Shown: positions 8,590 to 19,526 of the stretch, in pieces | Layout: the number at the start of each line of letters is the position of its first letter | Position numbering within the stretch: position 1 is the first letter of the stretch | Source: Chloroflexota bacterium | GTDB lineage: Bacteria > Chloroflexota > Anaerolineae > Anaerolineales > UBA4823 | Reading direction: 5' to 3' | NCBI GenBank assembly: GCA_029782365.1 | Contig: JAKOUW010000019.1 | Coordinates: 1-64,000, forward strand | DNA: 64,000 nucleotides | Program-made: the position numbers and the translations under genes | The notes under the pieces: generated by a model | The model's input: only the letters and a program-made list of their open reading frames with translations | Databases searched by the model: none | Told to the model about the DNA's origin: nothing

Positions 8590-10089
8590 ATGGCGACTAC
8601 CAATTCTGCAGCACCTAAAATGAACGACCAGCGTGAAATTTTCGGCTGGGCAATGTATGACTGGGCGAATTCCGCTTTCAGCACCACCGTGGTGACGGTT
8701 TTCTTAGGTCCATATCTGACTGCGATCACCAAATCAGCTGCAGATGCAAATGGGTTTATCCATTTGCTCACATATCCGATAAAATTTGATTCGTACTTCA
8801 CCTTTCTGATTTCAGCTTCTGTATTGCTTCAGGTAACGATTCTGCCTATTTTGGGCGCCCTGGCAGATTACTCTCATGCCCGCAAACAACTGATGCAGTT
8901 ATTCGCCTTTATGGGCGCGGCCGCGACGATCCTGATGTTCTTCATCCAACCCGGCGGCCATTGGTTCGCCGGCCTGCTGTTCCTGGTGGCCAATGTGGCT
9001 TTCGGCGCCTCAATCGTTTTCTATAACTCTTACCTGCCCAATATTGCCAGCGAAGACCGCCGGGATGCTGTTTCATCGTACGGTTGGGCGATGGGGTACC
9101 TGGGGGGCGGCTTACTGCTGATCATCAATCTTGTAATGTTCTTGTTCCAAGATAAAATTGGCCTGGACAGCAGTCTGGTTGCCCGCATCAGCCTGGCCTC
9201 GGCAGGTGTTTGGTGGGGTGGATTCTCGTTGATCACCTTCAGCCGGTTGCAGCCTCGCCATCCAGTACGCGCCCTGCCATCCGGCGAAACGTATTTTTCA
9301 ATCGGTTTTAAACAGTTAGCAGATTTGATCAAAGCACCGCGCAGTGTCATCACCCTCTTGATGCTTGCGCCGCTGCTGATCCCGGTTCTCATATTCCTCA
9401 ATCTTCCAATTTTCATCGCCTTGCTGCCTGCTGCCGGTCCAATGGTCATTCTTTTCTGGTTTATGATTGAAAAAGGCAAGACACTCAGCGAGGCAATGAA
9501 ATTCCTGGCGGCTTATCTTCTGTACAATGATGGCGTCCAAACAGTCATCAGCATCTCAGCAATTTTCGCCGCCAATGAACTCGGCATGAGCTCAACCCAG
9601 CTTATCCTGGTCATCTTGATGATCCAATTCGTCGCTTTTATCGGCGCACTTGGCTTTAACAAAGTTGCCGAACGTATTGGCACCAAGCAAACCATTTTGT
9701 TCAGCCTGGTGATCTGGTGTGTGGTGACAATCTATGCGTTTGCCGGCATGAAAAATACTGCCATCGTGCTGGGCATGGAACAGCGTCAGCTCGAGTTTTG
9801 GATCTTGGGTTTTGTTTTGGCTTTGATCTTAGGCGGGTCTCAGGCTCTCAGCCGCAGTCTGTTTGCCCAGATGATTCCGGCGGATCAGGAAGCCGAATTT
9901 TATTCATTCTACGAAATCAGTGAGCGCGGCACTTCCTGGCTGGGCACTTTCACATTTGGGGTAGTCAATCAGCTGTTCAACAGCCTGCGCTTAGGCATTC
10001 TTTCGGTGATCTTTTTTTTCATCGCAGGTCTGATATTGCTGCCAATGGTTAACGTGGCCCTGGCAATGAAACAAGCCAAACAGAAATGA
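8590..10089 (+). CDS. MFS permease, UMF1 (Atg22-like) family
   Basis: 499 residues, about twelve hydrophobic segments. The N-terminal GWAMYDWANSAFSTTVVTVFLGPYL is the hallmark of UMF1/Atg22-like transporters, and GGSQALSRSLFAQMIP near residue 415 is the second conserved block. The family is linked to efflux of amino acids or other small molecules; substrate unknown. ATG 8590 is preceded by a GAGAGAG box; the frame's earlier TTG at 8572 lacks one. It converges on the large surface-protein gene. Confidence 0.88.
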   Translation: MATTNSAAPKMNDQREIFGWAMYDWANSAFSTTVVTVFLGPYLTAITKSAADANGFIHLLTYPIKFDSYFTFLISASVLLQVTILPILGALADYSHARKQLMQLFAFMGAAATILMFFIQPGGHWFAGLLFLVANVAFGASIVFYNSYLPNIASEDRRDAVSSYGWAMGYLGGGLLLIINLVMFLFQDKIGLDSSLVARISLASAGVWWGGFSLITFSRLQPRHPVRALPSGETYFSIGFKQLADLIKAPRSVITLLMLAPLLIPVLIFLNLPIFIALLPAAGPMVILFWFMIEKGKTLSEAMKFLAAYLLYNDGVQTVISISAIFAANELGMSSTQLILVILMIQFVAFIGALGFNKVAERIGTKQTILFSLVIWCVVTIYAFAGMKNTAIVLGMEQRQLEFWILGFVLALILGGSQALSRSLFAQMIPADQEAEFYSFYEISERGTSWLGTFTFGVVNQLFNSLRLGILSVIFFFIAGLILLPMVNVALAMKQAKQK

Positions 10090-10091
10090 TC

Positions 10092-10125
10092 ATCACGGGC
10101 ATGGATTAATTTCTATGCCCGTGAT
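10092..10125. terminator. Bidirectional terminator between convergent genes
   Basis: An 11-bp perfect stem (10092-10102 with 10115-10125) with a 12-nt loop lies between the stop codons of the MFS gene (+) and the surface-protein gene (-). T-rich sequence follows on the plus strand. Confidence 0.75.
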
Positions 10126-10129
10126 TTAT

Positions 10130-13100
10130 TCATTTGCACACATCCAGAGTGACATCATCCACGAACATAGCGCTGTAACCATCCAAACCGTCGTTATATG
10201 TGCCGAACTCTATTGTGATTGTCCGGCCCGCGTATTTTAATAAGGTGTATTCATAATATGTCCAAATGCGACTGTCGCTTCGTTGATACAGCAGAGTTTC
10301 TAACAAATTGTTGGATTGATCCAGGATCATGACAAATTGCAAATCGTTCGCCAGCGGCGCATTGCCAAAGAGCGGTCCAGCCGGTGTAGGCAATATGGCC
10401 TGCAGCGGCAGTTCACCACTGAGAGGATAAATCCAGAATTTCAGGAGGGCGGTATTGGCCTGAGCAGGAATGGTGAATGACTGTCGGACAGAGGAAAAGG
10501 AGTAGATATTCGTGGCTGCGCTGGTGGATCCGGTGCGCGCCGATCGCAAACCGCTGTGGGACAGAGTGGTTGAATAGGAAGCTGTATTGACGGTCGCCGG
10601 AAACACCCAACCAGTGTTAGCTTCGAAATCGCTGTTAAGTAACGCGTTGCCACACACCGGGGCAGTCGGGGATGGCGTGTTTGTAGAAGTGCCAGTCGGC
10701 GTTAAGGCCGGTGTAACTGTCCAGGTAGCCGTCGGCGTCGGCGTCATCGTCGATGTGGGCGTTTGGGTTGGCATCGCGGTTGAAGTGGGTGAAGGCGTGA
10801 AAGTTTTCGTCGCGGTAGCAGTAGGGGTGGGCGTGGGAGTTTTTGTATTCGTCGGCTCCAGCGTGCCGGTGGCTGTATTGGTCGGTGTTGGTGTATTAAC
10901 AGGCGTTGGAGTAGATGTGGATGTTGGAGTTGGTGTGAAAGTTGGATCACGGCGCAGTTCGGGCAGGAAAATCTGCGATTTCTTTACCGTCACCGATCCA
11001 TTCACTGCATTGCCCAAGATGGAAGCGCCATTCAAGGTGACATCCGTCAGGCGAGGCAGCGCTCGATTGAACTGCAGAGCAGTATTGTTTGATTCGGCTC
11101 TTGCCGAGAATATGATGGTCACAAGATCGATTGTCCCAGAGGGCTGCGGCGGCGTAAGGTTACCGGCGGCAAAATCAACATTCCCGGCGGCGTTATCGAA
11201 TGAGCTGGCCAGCACCAGGGGAAGCTTGCTCCCTGGGATCAGGCTCACAACGTGCAAAACGGCGGGGTCAAAGTTGAGATAAGCGCCGGCTCCGTCAACC
11301 TGGCTGGCGCCGGCCTGGACTTGCAATGTCACTGTAAATATCTTGCCGATCAGGGTGGTTTGGGCTGCGGGAACAATAAGTAGATTTACCGGCAAAGTGG
11401 GATTGGGGCTGGCCAACTGGCGCGCGTCGCTTGCCCCAGCGGCTCCAAAGTTCTTGGCCAGCATTGAAAAATCGGTTAATACCACGCAATGGTCCTGGTT
11501 GAAATCTGGGCGGTTGTCATAACCCACCATTCCCTGACAGCGGTTGAAGGTGCTTGCCAGGATCGAGAAATCAACCAAGCCGACAAAGTTATCGTCGTTG
11601 GCATCCCCTTCCCTGAGCGTTCCGAAATCAACGAAATTATTGCCAGCTTGCAAAGTCACCGGTAGGATATTTTGCAGAGTATGCCGGTTTTTGATCCTGG
11701 CTGTGTAAGCGCCAGGGATTATCCCGCTCAGATTGAATTGGCCGTTCATATCGGTGGTCAAGGTGCTTGTATACACGGGGGTAATTTCACCCGTCGGCGT
11801 CAGGCTGATGCGCACATCCGTAATCCATTGCGAATTAGGAGGCGCGGCGCGCCCTTCCAGGGTTACACTGCTGTTTATTGACGCAGACTGGTCTGGGCCT
11901 AACAGGGCAAATTCAGTCAGGTGGCATATCGCGATGCTTATAGTGTGCATGCCTGACTGCCTGTTGTATGTGGAGGCAGGCGCACAACTGGTCGCCGCGT
12001 CTTGCCAATTCAAAAGGCCGCTGTCCCAATAATAAATTTTCAAAAATCCAGCATCCATCCCGACGATTTCAGAATCTGTATAGGTCATGGTGACAGTGAT
12101 GGGATGGTTAAAAACAGAAATTGGTGTTCCACCGCCTGCAAATCCTTGCAATTTAAAACTGATGCCGCCAAATGCCAATCCACCCAGGATGTTTTGTGGT
12201 TTTTGCAGAGGAATGAAGGTAAACAAGGTATTTGTGACCAGGCTGCTGGAGGACAACGCAATTTGAATGCGCCCGTCGGAAGAACGCACTTCTCCAGCAC
12301 TGCCGGCGACTGAGTGGGTTGCCGGGGTAAAGCGTGCAATGATCAGACCGGCCGAATCGTCGCTGAGTAAGACAAATCCGTGGCGTGAAATCACGTCAGT
12401 GATCCTGCCATACGATGTAAAATAACCGGCTTGGACCGGCGTGAACGGATTTGTTACATCGATCACATACAACCGGTCGGAGCAAAGATAAACATAATTC
12501 CCTTCGAAGGCAATCGCTGCCGGATTCGCTGCAGAAAACTGGCTGATTATGTGTGGCGCGGCAAGGTTGCTGATATCTACCACCTGCAATCCAGCGCCAG
12601 CATATGTATTACCGTCCCACAGGCCACTGGCAGCCAGGTAAGCATAGCCCTTATCAACCGCCAAACCAACCACCCCGCCCGGAATTGAAAGCGAGCCAAC
12701 CAGTTTCGGCAAGGCCGGATTACTGATATTCAAGATTGTCAGCCCGAAGGAATCGGAGGCAATCAAGATATAATCTCCAGAGACAGCGATAGATTTTTGG
12801 ACTCCACTCAGGTTGTACGTAGAAATTATTTGAGGATTGGCAGGATCTTGCACATCCACAACCCGCACCGCATCTTCACCTGCCAGATATGCATAATTCC
12901 TCGCCACGGCGACAGCCAGTGCCGGTGCGCCCAGAAATCCTTTTTCAACAGGCGCCGCTGAGTCGAGCAAGTCAAGAATATGTAGTCCATCGCGCTCTGC
13001 CAGGTATGCCTTACTGCCAATTGTAAAAATATCATTTAAACCTGCTGGCAAAGACATGCTGCCTGCCTGGGCAGGCGCAGACATATCAGCGAGGTCAATA

Positions 13101-16066
13101 CTTTGCAGGCTCACTTGGCCGCCAGCATCCTGACTGCTGATATAGGCGACATTGCCGGCTAACGCAAGGTGCGAGCCATTGGCCGGCCATTTCAATTGAA
13201 AATTCCCCAGGTAGGCGGAGGAGAGGGCGTTGAGATTCTCTGGCTGGAATTGCGGAGCGTGTTTATTCGCCAGTTTAATCCCGCCTTCATCGCTCACCGC
13301 ACCGCTGTTAAGCGCATTGACGCCTGCCGCATTTCCAGTGTTGTAAGCTACAAAAGCCGTTTGGCCTGCTATACTGAGCCCTCCTGCCTGGCCTGGCAAG
13401 ACAAAATTCCCACTCAAAACCGGGTCGGCAGGGTTGGTTGTATTGATGAAATACACACCAGTGTCCTTCGTAAGCAAGACAAGGTTATTCCCACTCGCCA
13501 AACCTTGTAAACCAGCCTGGTTCCAGGCGCTGATTTCAACAGGGTGTATCGGATCAATCATATTCATGATATGTAAGCCATTCAGGTGATCCAGGAAATA
13601 GGCGGTTTGGTCTTGAAGGACAATTTTGGACACATTGATCCCTTGCAGCCAGTTTGCGAGGAAAGGGGCAGTTGGGTCAGAGATATCGACAATCATCACG
13701 CCGCTGTCGCCTAAAGGCACATATACATAATGCCCGGTCAATGCCAAGCTTAAACCGGAGGTTGGGAAATAACCAATTTCCATAGGTTGGGAGGGATTGC
13801 TAACATCGATGACGCGTAATCCACCTGCGATCAAATAAACCAGGTTTTGGTGAACAACCAGGTCCAGGGCGGCTTCGCCAGTGGACATTGCGCTGACTCT
13901 CACGGGTTGAGCTGGATTTGCGATATTGAAAATCTGTAAACCGCCCCCGCCGTCAGCCAGGTAAGCATTACTTCCATCAACGGCAATTTGGTGAATCATA
14001 CCGCCGGTCGGCAGCGTCATCGCCACCTGTTGTGGGTTTGCCGGATTGGAAAAATTCAGGATGAGCAAACGTGGGCCGAGACCCAGGTAAGCCATGTTAC
14101 CATTCAAAGCCAAAGGTTGAGCGCTTCCGCCGATCTGCCCATAAGCTTCAATTTGGCTTGCACTCGGCGGATCTGCCTCAACAGCGCCTGCATCGCAAAT
14201 TATCGTCCCATTTCCATCGCCATCTTGCGGGCGTAAACTGCCGCGCTCATCAAAAGCCGGGCAGCCAACCGGATTTCCCGTATCAATCGCTGGCGATCCT
14301 GTCAATGGTTCTCGCGTAGCCTGACCTCCACCATTATGTTGCAAAGCACCCAGGTACGCCTGGGCGTTTACTTGATCCCCAACACCCTGCACATAACTAC
14401 AAGCCTGGTTTAATCCTATTACATTGTACCCCCCTGAATGGATAACCCCACCGCCGGCTGGGGTACAATCTAGTGCGGGTTGGCTGGCGTTGCCCGCCAG
14501 GATCGAATTGGTGAAAACAGGGCTGTTATCTGGACAGCGCAAAACAAATTCTTCCAGGGTGCTGTTATCCGCCTGAAACGCATCCTGGCAAGAGTTGACC
14601 GCATTGCCGCTAAATGTGCTGTTGTTCAAAAGAATTTGTGAAACGCCGCTGTATAAACCGTAGCCAGAGTTGCCGCTGATTGTACTGCTGTCTAACATCA
14701 GGCGGCTCGATGCGCTGGTGCTTATGCCGCCTACCAAGCCCAAGGTTGAGTGATTTTTATTAATTGTAGACTGAGTAAGTGTAATTTGACTGTGAGCCGC
14801 AAGCACAGCGCCACCAGCCCCATTGGTTGAAGCATTATCCTGCAAGATGCTTTGATTCAAAGAAACTGCACCGAAATACAAAGAAAGACCTCCACCGCCT
14901 TCTGTATCTCCATGATTGCTGCTGATCATACTGTTGTTTAGAAAAACCTGACCACCCGTATAAAACGTGGATACATCTTGAAAGCCATAAACGGCGATTC
15001 CACCGCCCTCCAGGCTGGCTGAATTGCCGATCACCTGTGAATCAAGCAATTCGGCATTACCTTCTATCGTATTATAGAGACCGCCACCAGTTTGAGCTGA
15101 ATTACCCACTAGCCATGAGTTGCTTAAACTAAGAGAGCTGTCATTGATGGAGTTATAAACGCCTCCACCGTTCAATACTGCCTGGTTGGCTCGTATCTCG
15201 CTGTTATTGAGTGTTACTATTCCCCCTGAGTTATAAATGCCGCCTCCGCTGAGACTGGATTGGTTTCTATTGATAGCCGAATCGCTTATCACGAGCACGG
15301 CCAAATCTCCAACATTGATACCAGCTCCATACGCGGCTGTGTTGCTGATCACCTGGCTGTTTGCGATTTTTACCACGCCGAAGAAAGCAGAAATTCCCAA
15401 CCCGCCCCCAGGACCTCCGGCAAAATTGTTCTTAATCACCTGCGTATGGTCGAGGCTTAGTTCTCCGGCGTTATCCTTTATTCCTTCCGCCGAGATGCCC
15501 TGGCCTGTATTATCGCGAACAACGCAATTCCTCAGCAAAAGAGCGCCAGTTTTCAGCAAAACACCACCAGCCGTCTCAAAAGCGCCATTGGTTTTGTTAC
15601 CATTCCGAATGGTCAAAGCCTGCAGAGTAACATGCCCCGGGCTGTTCACTTCAAATACTCTGTCCAATTGATTGGCATCGATTATGGTTGACGATGCCCC
15701 TGATCCGGTGATTGTGACTGGTTGGGTGATATCAAGATCCCCGGTCAGGGCTGCATTTTCACTGGTTCCAGGAATTGTCAGAGAGTACACACCAGACGGC
15801 AGGCTGATGGTATCTGTAACTGGTGTCGCATTGGCCTCCATGATCGCCGCTCGCAGCGAGCACTCACCGCCTGCGGTTGAACAAATCCCGTCGCCAGGGT
15901 TTGCGTCTACCATATCTTGGGTGGTATTTACCGTAAAATTAACCAACGATGCCGATCTCTCCGGTAAGACGCTGGTTTTTCTCGCCATGGCAGTTTGCCA
16001 AGCCGCAAAGATCATCAAAACCGCAAAACAAAGCCAGCCAATAAAACGCAAAGAACGCATCATCAT
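10130..16066 (-). CDS. Giant exported CSLREA/beta-helix/LVIVD protein with dockerin and cohesin modules
   Basis: 1,978 residues. In order: signal peptide (1-28); CSLREA domain (about 42-80, [13 protein letters not shown]); right-handed beta-helix with repeated SxISGN..GGGIYN rungs (about 130-560); choice-of-anchor Q-like segment ([12 protein letters not shown], about 587-630); 10-12 LVIVD repeats (about 640-1245, units such as [14 protein letters not shown]); a beta-rich region (about 1265-1390); a carboxypeptidase-regulatory-like fold (about 1398-1485); a dockerin-like pair of calcium loops ([16 protein letters not shown] and [17 protein letters not shown], about 1488-1541); a cohesin-like domain (about 1558-1697); a Thr/Pro-rich linker (1708-1803); and a C-terminal jelly-roll-like domain (1804-1978). 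GGAGG sits 7 nt before the first of three ATGs. It is presumably cell-surface or secreted. Role: adhesion or scaffold, inferred. Confidence 0.88.
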   Translation of the reverse strand: MMMRSLRFIGWLCFAVLMIFAAWQTAMARKTSVLPERSASLVNFTVNTTQDMVDANPGDGICSTAGGECSLRAAIMEANATPVTDTISLPSGVYSLTIPGTSENAALTGDLDITQPVTITGSGASSTIIDANQLDRVFEVNSPGHVTLQALTIRNGNKTNGAFETAGGVLLKTGALLLRNCVVRDNTGQGISAEGIKDNAGELSLDHTQVIKNNFAGGPGGGLGISAFFGVVKIANSQVISNTAAYGAGINVGDLAVLVISDSAINRNQSSLSGGGIYNSGGIVTLNNSEIRANQAVLNGGGVYNSINDSSLSLSNSWLVGNSAQTGGGLYNTIEGNAELLDSQVIGNSASLEGGGIAVYGFQDVSTFYTGGQVFLNNSMISSNHGDTEGGGGLSLYFGAVSLNQSILQDNASTNGAGGAVLAAHSQITLTQSTINKNHSTLGLVGGISTSASSRLMLDSSTISGNSGYGLYSGVSQILLNNSTFSGNAVNSCQDAFQADNSTLEEFVLRCPDNSPVFTNSILAGNASQPALDCTPAGGGVIHSGGYNVIGLNQACSYVQGVGDQVNAQAYLGALQHNGGGQATREPLTGSPAIDTGNPVGCPAFDERGSLRPQDGDGNGTIICDAGAVEADPPSASQIEAYGQIGGSAQPLALNGNMAYLGLGPRLLILNFSNPANPQQVAMTLPTGGMIHQIAVDGSNAYLADGGGGLQIFNIANPAQPVRVSAMSTGEAALDLVVHQNLVYLIAGGLRVIDVSNPSQPMEIGYFPTSGLSLALTGHYVYVPLGDSGVMIVDISDPTAPFLANWLQGINVSKIVLQDQTAYFLDHLNGLHIMNMIDPIHPVEISAWNQAGLQGLASGNNLVLLTKDTGVYFINTTNPADPVLSGNFVLPGQAGGLSIAGQTAFVAYNTGNAAGVNALNSGAVSDEGGIKLANKHAPQFQPENLNALSSAYLGNFQLKWPANGSHLALAGNVAYISSQDAGGQVSLQSIDLADMSAPAQAGSMSLPAGLNDIFTIGSKAYLAERDGLHILDLLDSAAPVEKGFLGAPALAVAVARNYAYLAGEDAVRVVDVQDPANPQIISTYNLSGVQKSIAVSGDYILIASDSFGLTILNISNPALPKLVGSLSIPGGVVGLAVDKGYAYLAASGLWDGNTYAGAGLQVVDISNLAAPHIISQFSAANPAAIAFEGNYVYLCSDRLYVIDVTNPFTPVQAGYFTSYGRITDVISRHGFVLLSDDSAGLIIARFTPATHSVAGSAGEVRSSDGRIQIALSSSSLVTNTLFTFIPLQKPQNILGGLAFGGISFKLQGFAGGGTPISVFNHPITVTMTYTDSEIVGMDAGFLKIYYWDSGLLNWQDAATSCAPASTYNRQSGMHTISIAICHLTEFALLGPDQSASINSSVTLEGRAAPPNSQWITDVRISLTPTGEITPVYTSTLTTDMNGQFNLSGIIPGAYTARIKNRHTLQNILPVTLQAGNNFVDFGTLREGDANDDNFVGLVDFSILASTFNRCQGMVGYDNRPDFNQDHCVVLTDFSMLAKNFGAAGASDARQLASPNPTLPVNLLIVPAAQTTLIGKIFTVTLQVQAGASQVDGAGAYLNFDPAVLHVVSLIPGSKLPLVLASSFDNAAGNVDFAAGNLTPPQPSGTIDLVTIIFSARAESNNTALQFNRALPRLTDVTLNGASILGNAVNGSVTVKKSQIFLPELRRDPTFTPTPTSTSTPTPVNTPTPTNTATGTLEPTNTKTPTPTPTATATKTFTPSPTSTAMPTQTPTSTMTPTPTATWTVTPALTPTGTSTNTPSPTAPVCGNALLNSDFEANTGWVFPATVNTASYSTTLSHSGLRSARTGSTSAATNIYSFSSVRQSFTIPAQANTALLKFWIYPLSGELPLQAILPTPAGPLFGNAPLANDLQFVMILDQSNNLLETLLYQRSDSRIWTYYEYTLLKYAGRTITIEFGTYNDGLDGYSAMFVDDVTLDVCK
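10655..10945 (-). repeat. Low-complexity Thr/Pro linker coding repeat
   Basis: The DNA encoding residues 1708-1803 of the giant surface protein is built from short degenerate units of the type GTCGGCGTT/GTGGGTG on the plus strand. The resulting Thr-Pro linker separates the cohesin-like and C-terminal domains, as in extracellular multidomain proteins. The regularity also creates long valine/glycine-rich false frames on the plus strand. Confidence 0.8.
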
Positions 16067-16236
16067 TTGCGACCTCCGGAGATTTCAGCCATCAAATACC
16101 TGTGTCTGGACGCCAGGATAAAGTTAAGGTACCGATGAATCTTCAGCCCCCATAAAATATCAAATAGAGCAGGAAAATATTCACTGCTCGCATTATTCCA
16201 GCGCCGATGAGAAAAGTCTATAAAACAAGCGTGAAA

Positions 16237-16266
16237 AAAGCTGTTCATCGAACCATGAACAGCTTT
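16237..16266 (-). terminator. Intrinsic terminator of the SET operon
   Basis: A 12-bp perfect stem (16237-16248 with 16255-16266, 6-nt loop) followed on the minus strand by TTTTTT. It lies 17 nt past the stop codon of the last gene of the leftward SET operon. Confidence 0.9.
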
Positions 16267-16283
16267 GTATAAATAGAAAAGCC

Positions 16284-16685
16284 TTATTTTCTAGACCTCT
16301 CTTCGAACCGCCGGATTTGCTCTTCTGCGCAGATTGGGCAAATGCCATGGCTGGTTTCCTGTTTATTCTGGCGAGCCAAATAATCTTCCACGGAAATCCA
16401 CTCATTATCCAACTTGATTTTTCTACACCAGGCACACATGACAATAAATGATTCTAGCTTGCGGATGCGAGAATATAATACGGTTGTAGCGGCTAGCATT
16501 ACAACCAGACCGATCAATGCCAGAAACGTTTCCACCACAAGTTCCTCAAATTCTTTTGGCAGGTTAAAGGGGGCCAGGAGAAAGTGATGAAAACTGACCA
16601 ATTCATCAACCCAAACCGCCATGACAATTAATAACCCTCCGAAAAGCTCTAACCCAATAACTGTTGGTTGGGATAAGTTTCTCAT
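16284..16685 (-). CDS. Small membrane protein with CxxC / CPxC tail motif
   Basis: 133 residues. Two hydrophobic helices (about residues 8-27 and 47-68) are followed by a cytoplasmic tail with CAWCRKIKLDNEWISVEDY and SHGICPICAEE. This CxWCkkIr...W...E.y...SHGiCPxC pattern is common as a tail of bacterial histidine-kinase, response-regulator and GGDEF proteins, where the paired cysteines may bind metal or sense redox; here it has no catalytic partner domain. I chose ATG 16685 because an AGGAG lies 9-10 nt upstream; the longer frame begins inside the preceding gene. It is the third gene of the SET operon, 16 nt after the stop of the second. Confidence 0.7.
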   Translation of the reverse strand: MRNLSQPTVIGLELFGGLLIVMAVWVDELVSFHHFLLAPFNLPKEFEELVVETFLALIGLVVMLAATTVLYSRIRKLESFIVMCAWCRKIKLDNEWISVEDYLARQNKQETSHGICPICAEEQIRRFEERSRK

Positions 16686-16701
16686 AGAGTGGTCTCCTGA
16701 C

Positions 16702-17283
16702 TCACCTGCCAAGTTGATTAAGGATTGGAAAGGATGGTTGGAAAATGGTATCTGGAAAATCAAGTTTGATTTGGGTCTTCAACATATCAATTCGCCGCTG
16801 AATATAAGGGGAAAAATAACCGGCGTAATCGTCCCACAACTTAGGGATACTCCAATCTGCACCAGTTATTCGGCCGCGACAGCTCTCAGCCCCGCAAGCG
16901 CAGGTGAATTCATCATAGCTGGAGCCATCACACATAGCATAATCAAAACATATCTCTTCGTCTGTGTCAATATCCCTGATCGCAACCAGGCCAATCTGGC
17001 CCGACATGCCAGCATTGGGACTGCACGAATGGTTGAAGCAATCCGATGGTTCAAGAAATTCGGGTGTTTCTAAATACAAATCTTCTTCAATTTGTAAAAT
17101 TCGCTGCGTAAAATTGGGCATTTCCGGATTTAATTCCTGCACCGAGACGACCCTGCCTCCCCACAAGGCGATTAGCTCGCCACGATAAATAGATTGGTGT
17201 GCGTAAACGCCGCAGCGTCCTTTCTCCGGGTGCTCTCGATTTTCAGCTTTTGGCGACAGGTATGAATAAAATTGGCCCGTCAT
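16702..17283 (-). CDS. SET-domain protein with post-SET cysteines
   Basis: 193 residues. A compact SET domain begins near residue 22 (GRCGVYAHQSIYRGELIALWGG) and contains the substrate/cofactor motifs CFNHSCSPNAG and DTDEEICFDYAM. It is followed by a post-SET-like CACGAESCRGRI, the zinc cluster usually seen in eukaryotic histone-lysine methyltransferases. It is therefore a probable S-adenosylmethionine-dependent protein-lysine methyltransferase in the cytoplasm; the target is unknown. The ATG (17283) overlaps the stop of the upstream SET gene as ATGA, indicating translational coupling. Confidence 0.85.
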   Translation of the reverse strand: MTGQFYSYLSPKAENREHPEKGRCGVYAHQSIYRGELIALWGGRVVSVQELNPEMPNFTQRILQIEEDLYLETPEFLEPSDCFNHSCSPNAGMSGQIGLVAIRDIDTDEEICFDYAMCDGSSYDEFTCACGAESCRGRITGADWSIPKLWDDYAGYFSPYIQRRIDMLKTQIKLDFPDTIFQPSFPILNQLGR

Positions 17284-17669
17284 GCTGCTCCCAGCTTCTC
17301 GGCCGCAGCCATATCCGAAGTATAATAATTGCAAGTCAGCTCTTCATCAACCGAAATATCCCATGCGGCGTATTCCAGCATCCCATCCTGGCTGTCGATC
17401 AGGTTGGGATGATCGGAATGGTTTACAAATTTTGCATTATCGGCACACAGAACCATCACTTCCCCTCCCTGAAAAACTTCAATGTAAGCACGAATTTTCA
17501 GATACTCCTGAATGGCTGGTGGAAATTCGCCTAGCATTGTCAACGCTATGCGCAGGTCGATGCGCGGGTCAAACTGCCAGACAACCTGGCCTTGATAGAT
17601 CGGTTCTGCGGCAAACACCCCGATGCCGTGGATTGGACTTGGACGCAGGCTGGTGCGGACAAGGAACAT
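17280..17669 (-). CDS. SET-domain protein, short form
   Basis: 129 residues. The start of the SET fold (RPSPIHGIGVFAAEPIYQGQVVWQFD), the FVNHSDHPNL motif and EELTCNYY are present, but the usual Cys of NHSCxPN is Asp and the usual Asp of the last motif (DY) is Asn. No post-SET cysteines follow. It may be an active small methyltransferase or a non-catalytic partner of the adjacent SET protein. The start is fixed by GGAGGTGAT, a near-perfect ribosome-binding site 5 nt before ATG 17669. It is the first gene of a three-gene operon. Confidence 0.8.
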   Translation of the reverse strand: MFLVRTSLRPSPIHGIGVFAAEPIYQGQVVWQFDPRIDLRIALTMLGEFPPAIQEYLKIRAYIEVFQGGEVMVLCADNAKFVNHSDHPNLIDSQDGMLEYAAWDISVDEELTCNYYTSDMAAAEKLGAA

Positions 17670-17790
17670 AATCACCTCCAGTAGATAATAAGTGCGCATT
17701 TTAATCGATAATGAAATAAATTCAGGTTAATCTTTAGGTATAATAACCTGCGACCCCTCATCCACAATAAATTAAAAAGGATTCCGTTTT

Positions 17791-19491
17791 ATGAAATGGT
17801 GGCAAACCGCTGTTTTTTATCAAATCTATCCGCGCAGTTTTGCTGATGGAAATGGAGATGGTATTGGTGATTTCCCTGGCATGATCCAGAAATTGGATTA
17901 TCTCCAGGCACTCGGCATCGATGCTGTCTGGCTCTCACCGCATTTTCCTTCTCCGATGTTTGACTGCGGTTACGACATCAGCGACTACACCGGCGTTGCG
18001 CCGGAATACGGCACCCTGGATGACTTTCAGCATTTCCTGGACGAAGCTCATTCCCGCGGCATGTACGTCATTCTTGACCTGGTGCTCAATCATACTTCAG
18101 ACCAGCATCCCTGGTTCATTGAATCTCGCTCCAACCGCACCAATCCAAAACGCGATTGGTATATTTGGAAAGACGGCAAAAACGGCGGACCTCCCAATGA
18201 CTGGTGCTCCTGCTTTGATGGCGCCGCCTGGGAGTACGATGAAGAAACAAGCCAATATTATTATCATTACTTTTTCAAGCAGCAGCCCGACCTGAATTGG
18301 CGCAATCCAGCTGTAAAACAAGCTATGTTTGACGCGGCTCGATTCTGGCTGCGGATGGGCGTGGATGGCTTTCGCCTGGATGCCATCGGTACGATCTTCG
18401 AACGGCCTGACCTGCGCAACCACAACACCGGATTTAATCTGGCCTCCCTGCGAGACCTGGAGCGTCGATCAACCACACCTGAAGAGCGCCGCCAGTTTGT
18501 CCGCCAGTGGATCCGGACCTTTCACCACCAATTCGGCCAGCCCGGATTGCATGAATTGATGAAAGAACTGCGCAGTGTGCTGAACGAATTCCCTGGCGAC
18601 CGTATGCTGGTTGGTGAAGATGCGGATGTCGCTTATCTCGGAAATGGCCATGACGAACTGAATATGGTTTTCAACTTTCCCCTGATGGATGCCGTGCCTT
18701 TGACCCCAGCCAGTGTGCGTAAAAACCAGAAAAACCGGCTGGCGCTGCTCGCACCTGTTAACGGTTGGCCGTGCAACACTCTGGGCAACCACGATGCCGG
18801 TCATTTCATCGCCCGCTTTAACCCGACTGAAGCACCGGCGCTGGCTCGCCTGCATACTGCCGTTTTGCTGACTTTGCGTGGCACACCTTTCATATATAAC
18901 GGTGACGAAATTGGCATGACCCATTTGACTATATCCAATGTGTCAGATTTTCGAGATCTTCTGGGCTCGTGGGTGTACAACGAGGATATCCAGCAATTGC
19001 ACATGACCCATGACCAAGCACTGGCGCATGCCGCCGAAACCACGCGTGACAAAGGCCGCACGCCGATGCAGTGGGCGAACACTTCGAATGGTGGATTCTG
19101 CCCGCCATCTGCCAGCCCCTGGCTGCCGGTTAATCCCAATTATGCACAGGGGATTAATGTAGCAGACCAGGACCCTGACCCTTCCTCGCTGCTCAACTTT
19201 CACCGCCGCCTGCTGACCCTGCGGCGCCAGGTTCCCGCCCTGATAGAGGGAGAATTCACAGCCCTTTTGCCGCGCTCACGTTATTTGCTAGCTTATTTAC
19301 GCAAAAATGCAAGTCAAACGGTTCTGGTGGTTTTGAATTTCTCGGATGTGCCGCGTATTTTTGCCTGGAAATCCACCGGTCCCAGCAAATACAATAACCT
19401 GCACACCCTGTACAGCGCATCCGGTATTTCAAATTCAAAGTCTGCCATAAGACTCGCTCCGTTCGACATATTCATTGGCGAGCTGCAGTGA
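17791..19491 (+). CDS. GH13 alpha-glucosidase (oligo-1,6-glucosidase type)
   Basis: 566 residues. The (beta/alpha)8 barrel shows conserved region I (DLVLNHTSDQHPWF), region II GVDGFRLDAIG with nucleophile D197, region III LVGEDADV with acid/base E276, and region IV LGNHDAGH with D335. The N-terminal WWQTAVFYQIYPRSFADGNGDGIGD is typical of cytoplasmic oligosaccharide-cleaving GH13 enzymes (alpha-glucosidase, dextran glucosidase, sucrose hydrolase). No signal peptide. An AAGGAT box lies about 9 nt before ATG. It releases glucose from imported alpha-glucosides; exact linkage is not predictable by eye. Confidence 0.92.
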   Translation: MKWWQTAVFYQIYPRSFADGNGDGIGDFPGMIQKLDYLQALGIDAVWLSPHFPSPMFDCGYDISDYTGVAPEYGTLDDFQHFLDEAHSRGMYVILDLVLNHTSDQHPWFIESRSNRTNPKRDWYIWKDGKNGGPPNDWCSCFDGAAWEYDEETSQYYYHYFFKQQPDLNWRNPAVKQAMFDAARFWLRMGVDGFRLDAIGTIFERPDLRNHNTGFNLASLRDLERRSTTPEERRQFVRQWIRTFHHQFGQPGLHELMKELRSVLNEFPGDRMLVGEDADVAYLGNGHDELNMVFNFPLMDAVPLTPASVRKNQKNRLALLAPVNGWPCNTLGNHDAGHFIARFNPTEAPALARLHTAVLLTLRGTPFIYNGDEIGMTHLTISNVSDFRDLLGSWVYNEDIQQLHMTHDQALAHAAETTRDKGRTPMQWANTSNGGFCPPSASPWLPVNPNYAQGINVADQDPDPSSLLNFHRRLLTLRRQVPALIEGEFTALLPRSRYLLAYLRKNASQTVLVVLNFSDVPRIFAWKSTGPSKYNNLHTLYSASGISNSKSAIRLAPFDIFIGELQ

Positions 19492-19511
19492 CGCCCACGT
19501 TCGCATTTCTA

Positions 19512-19520
19512 TGCTAGACT
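19512..19520 (+). promoter_or_regulatory. Extended -10 for the formate dehydrogenase operon
   Basis: TGC-TAGACT (extended -10 element) ends 6 nt before ATG 19527, so transcription is predicted to start at or next to the start codon. No Shine-Dalgarno box is present. Confidence 0.45.
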
Positions 19521-19526
19521 ATTACT

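Noticed and set aside
10587..11282. Val/Gly-rich plus-strand frame of 231 residues
   Set aside because: It is the complement of the Thr/Pro linker repeat; composition is an artefact of the repeat.
11733..12032. Short plus-strand frames within the surface-protein gene
   Set aside because: Many overlapping frames, no ribosome-binding sites; all are shadows of the minus-strand gene.
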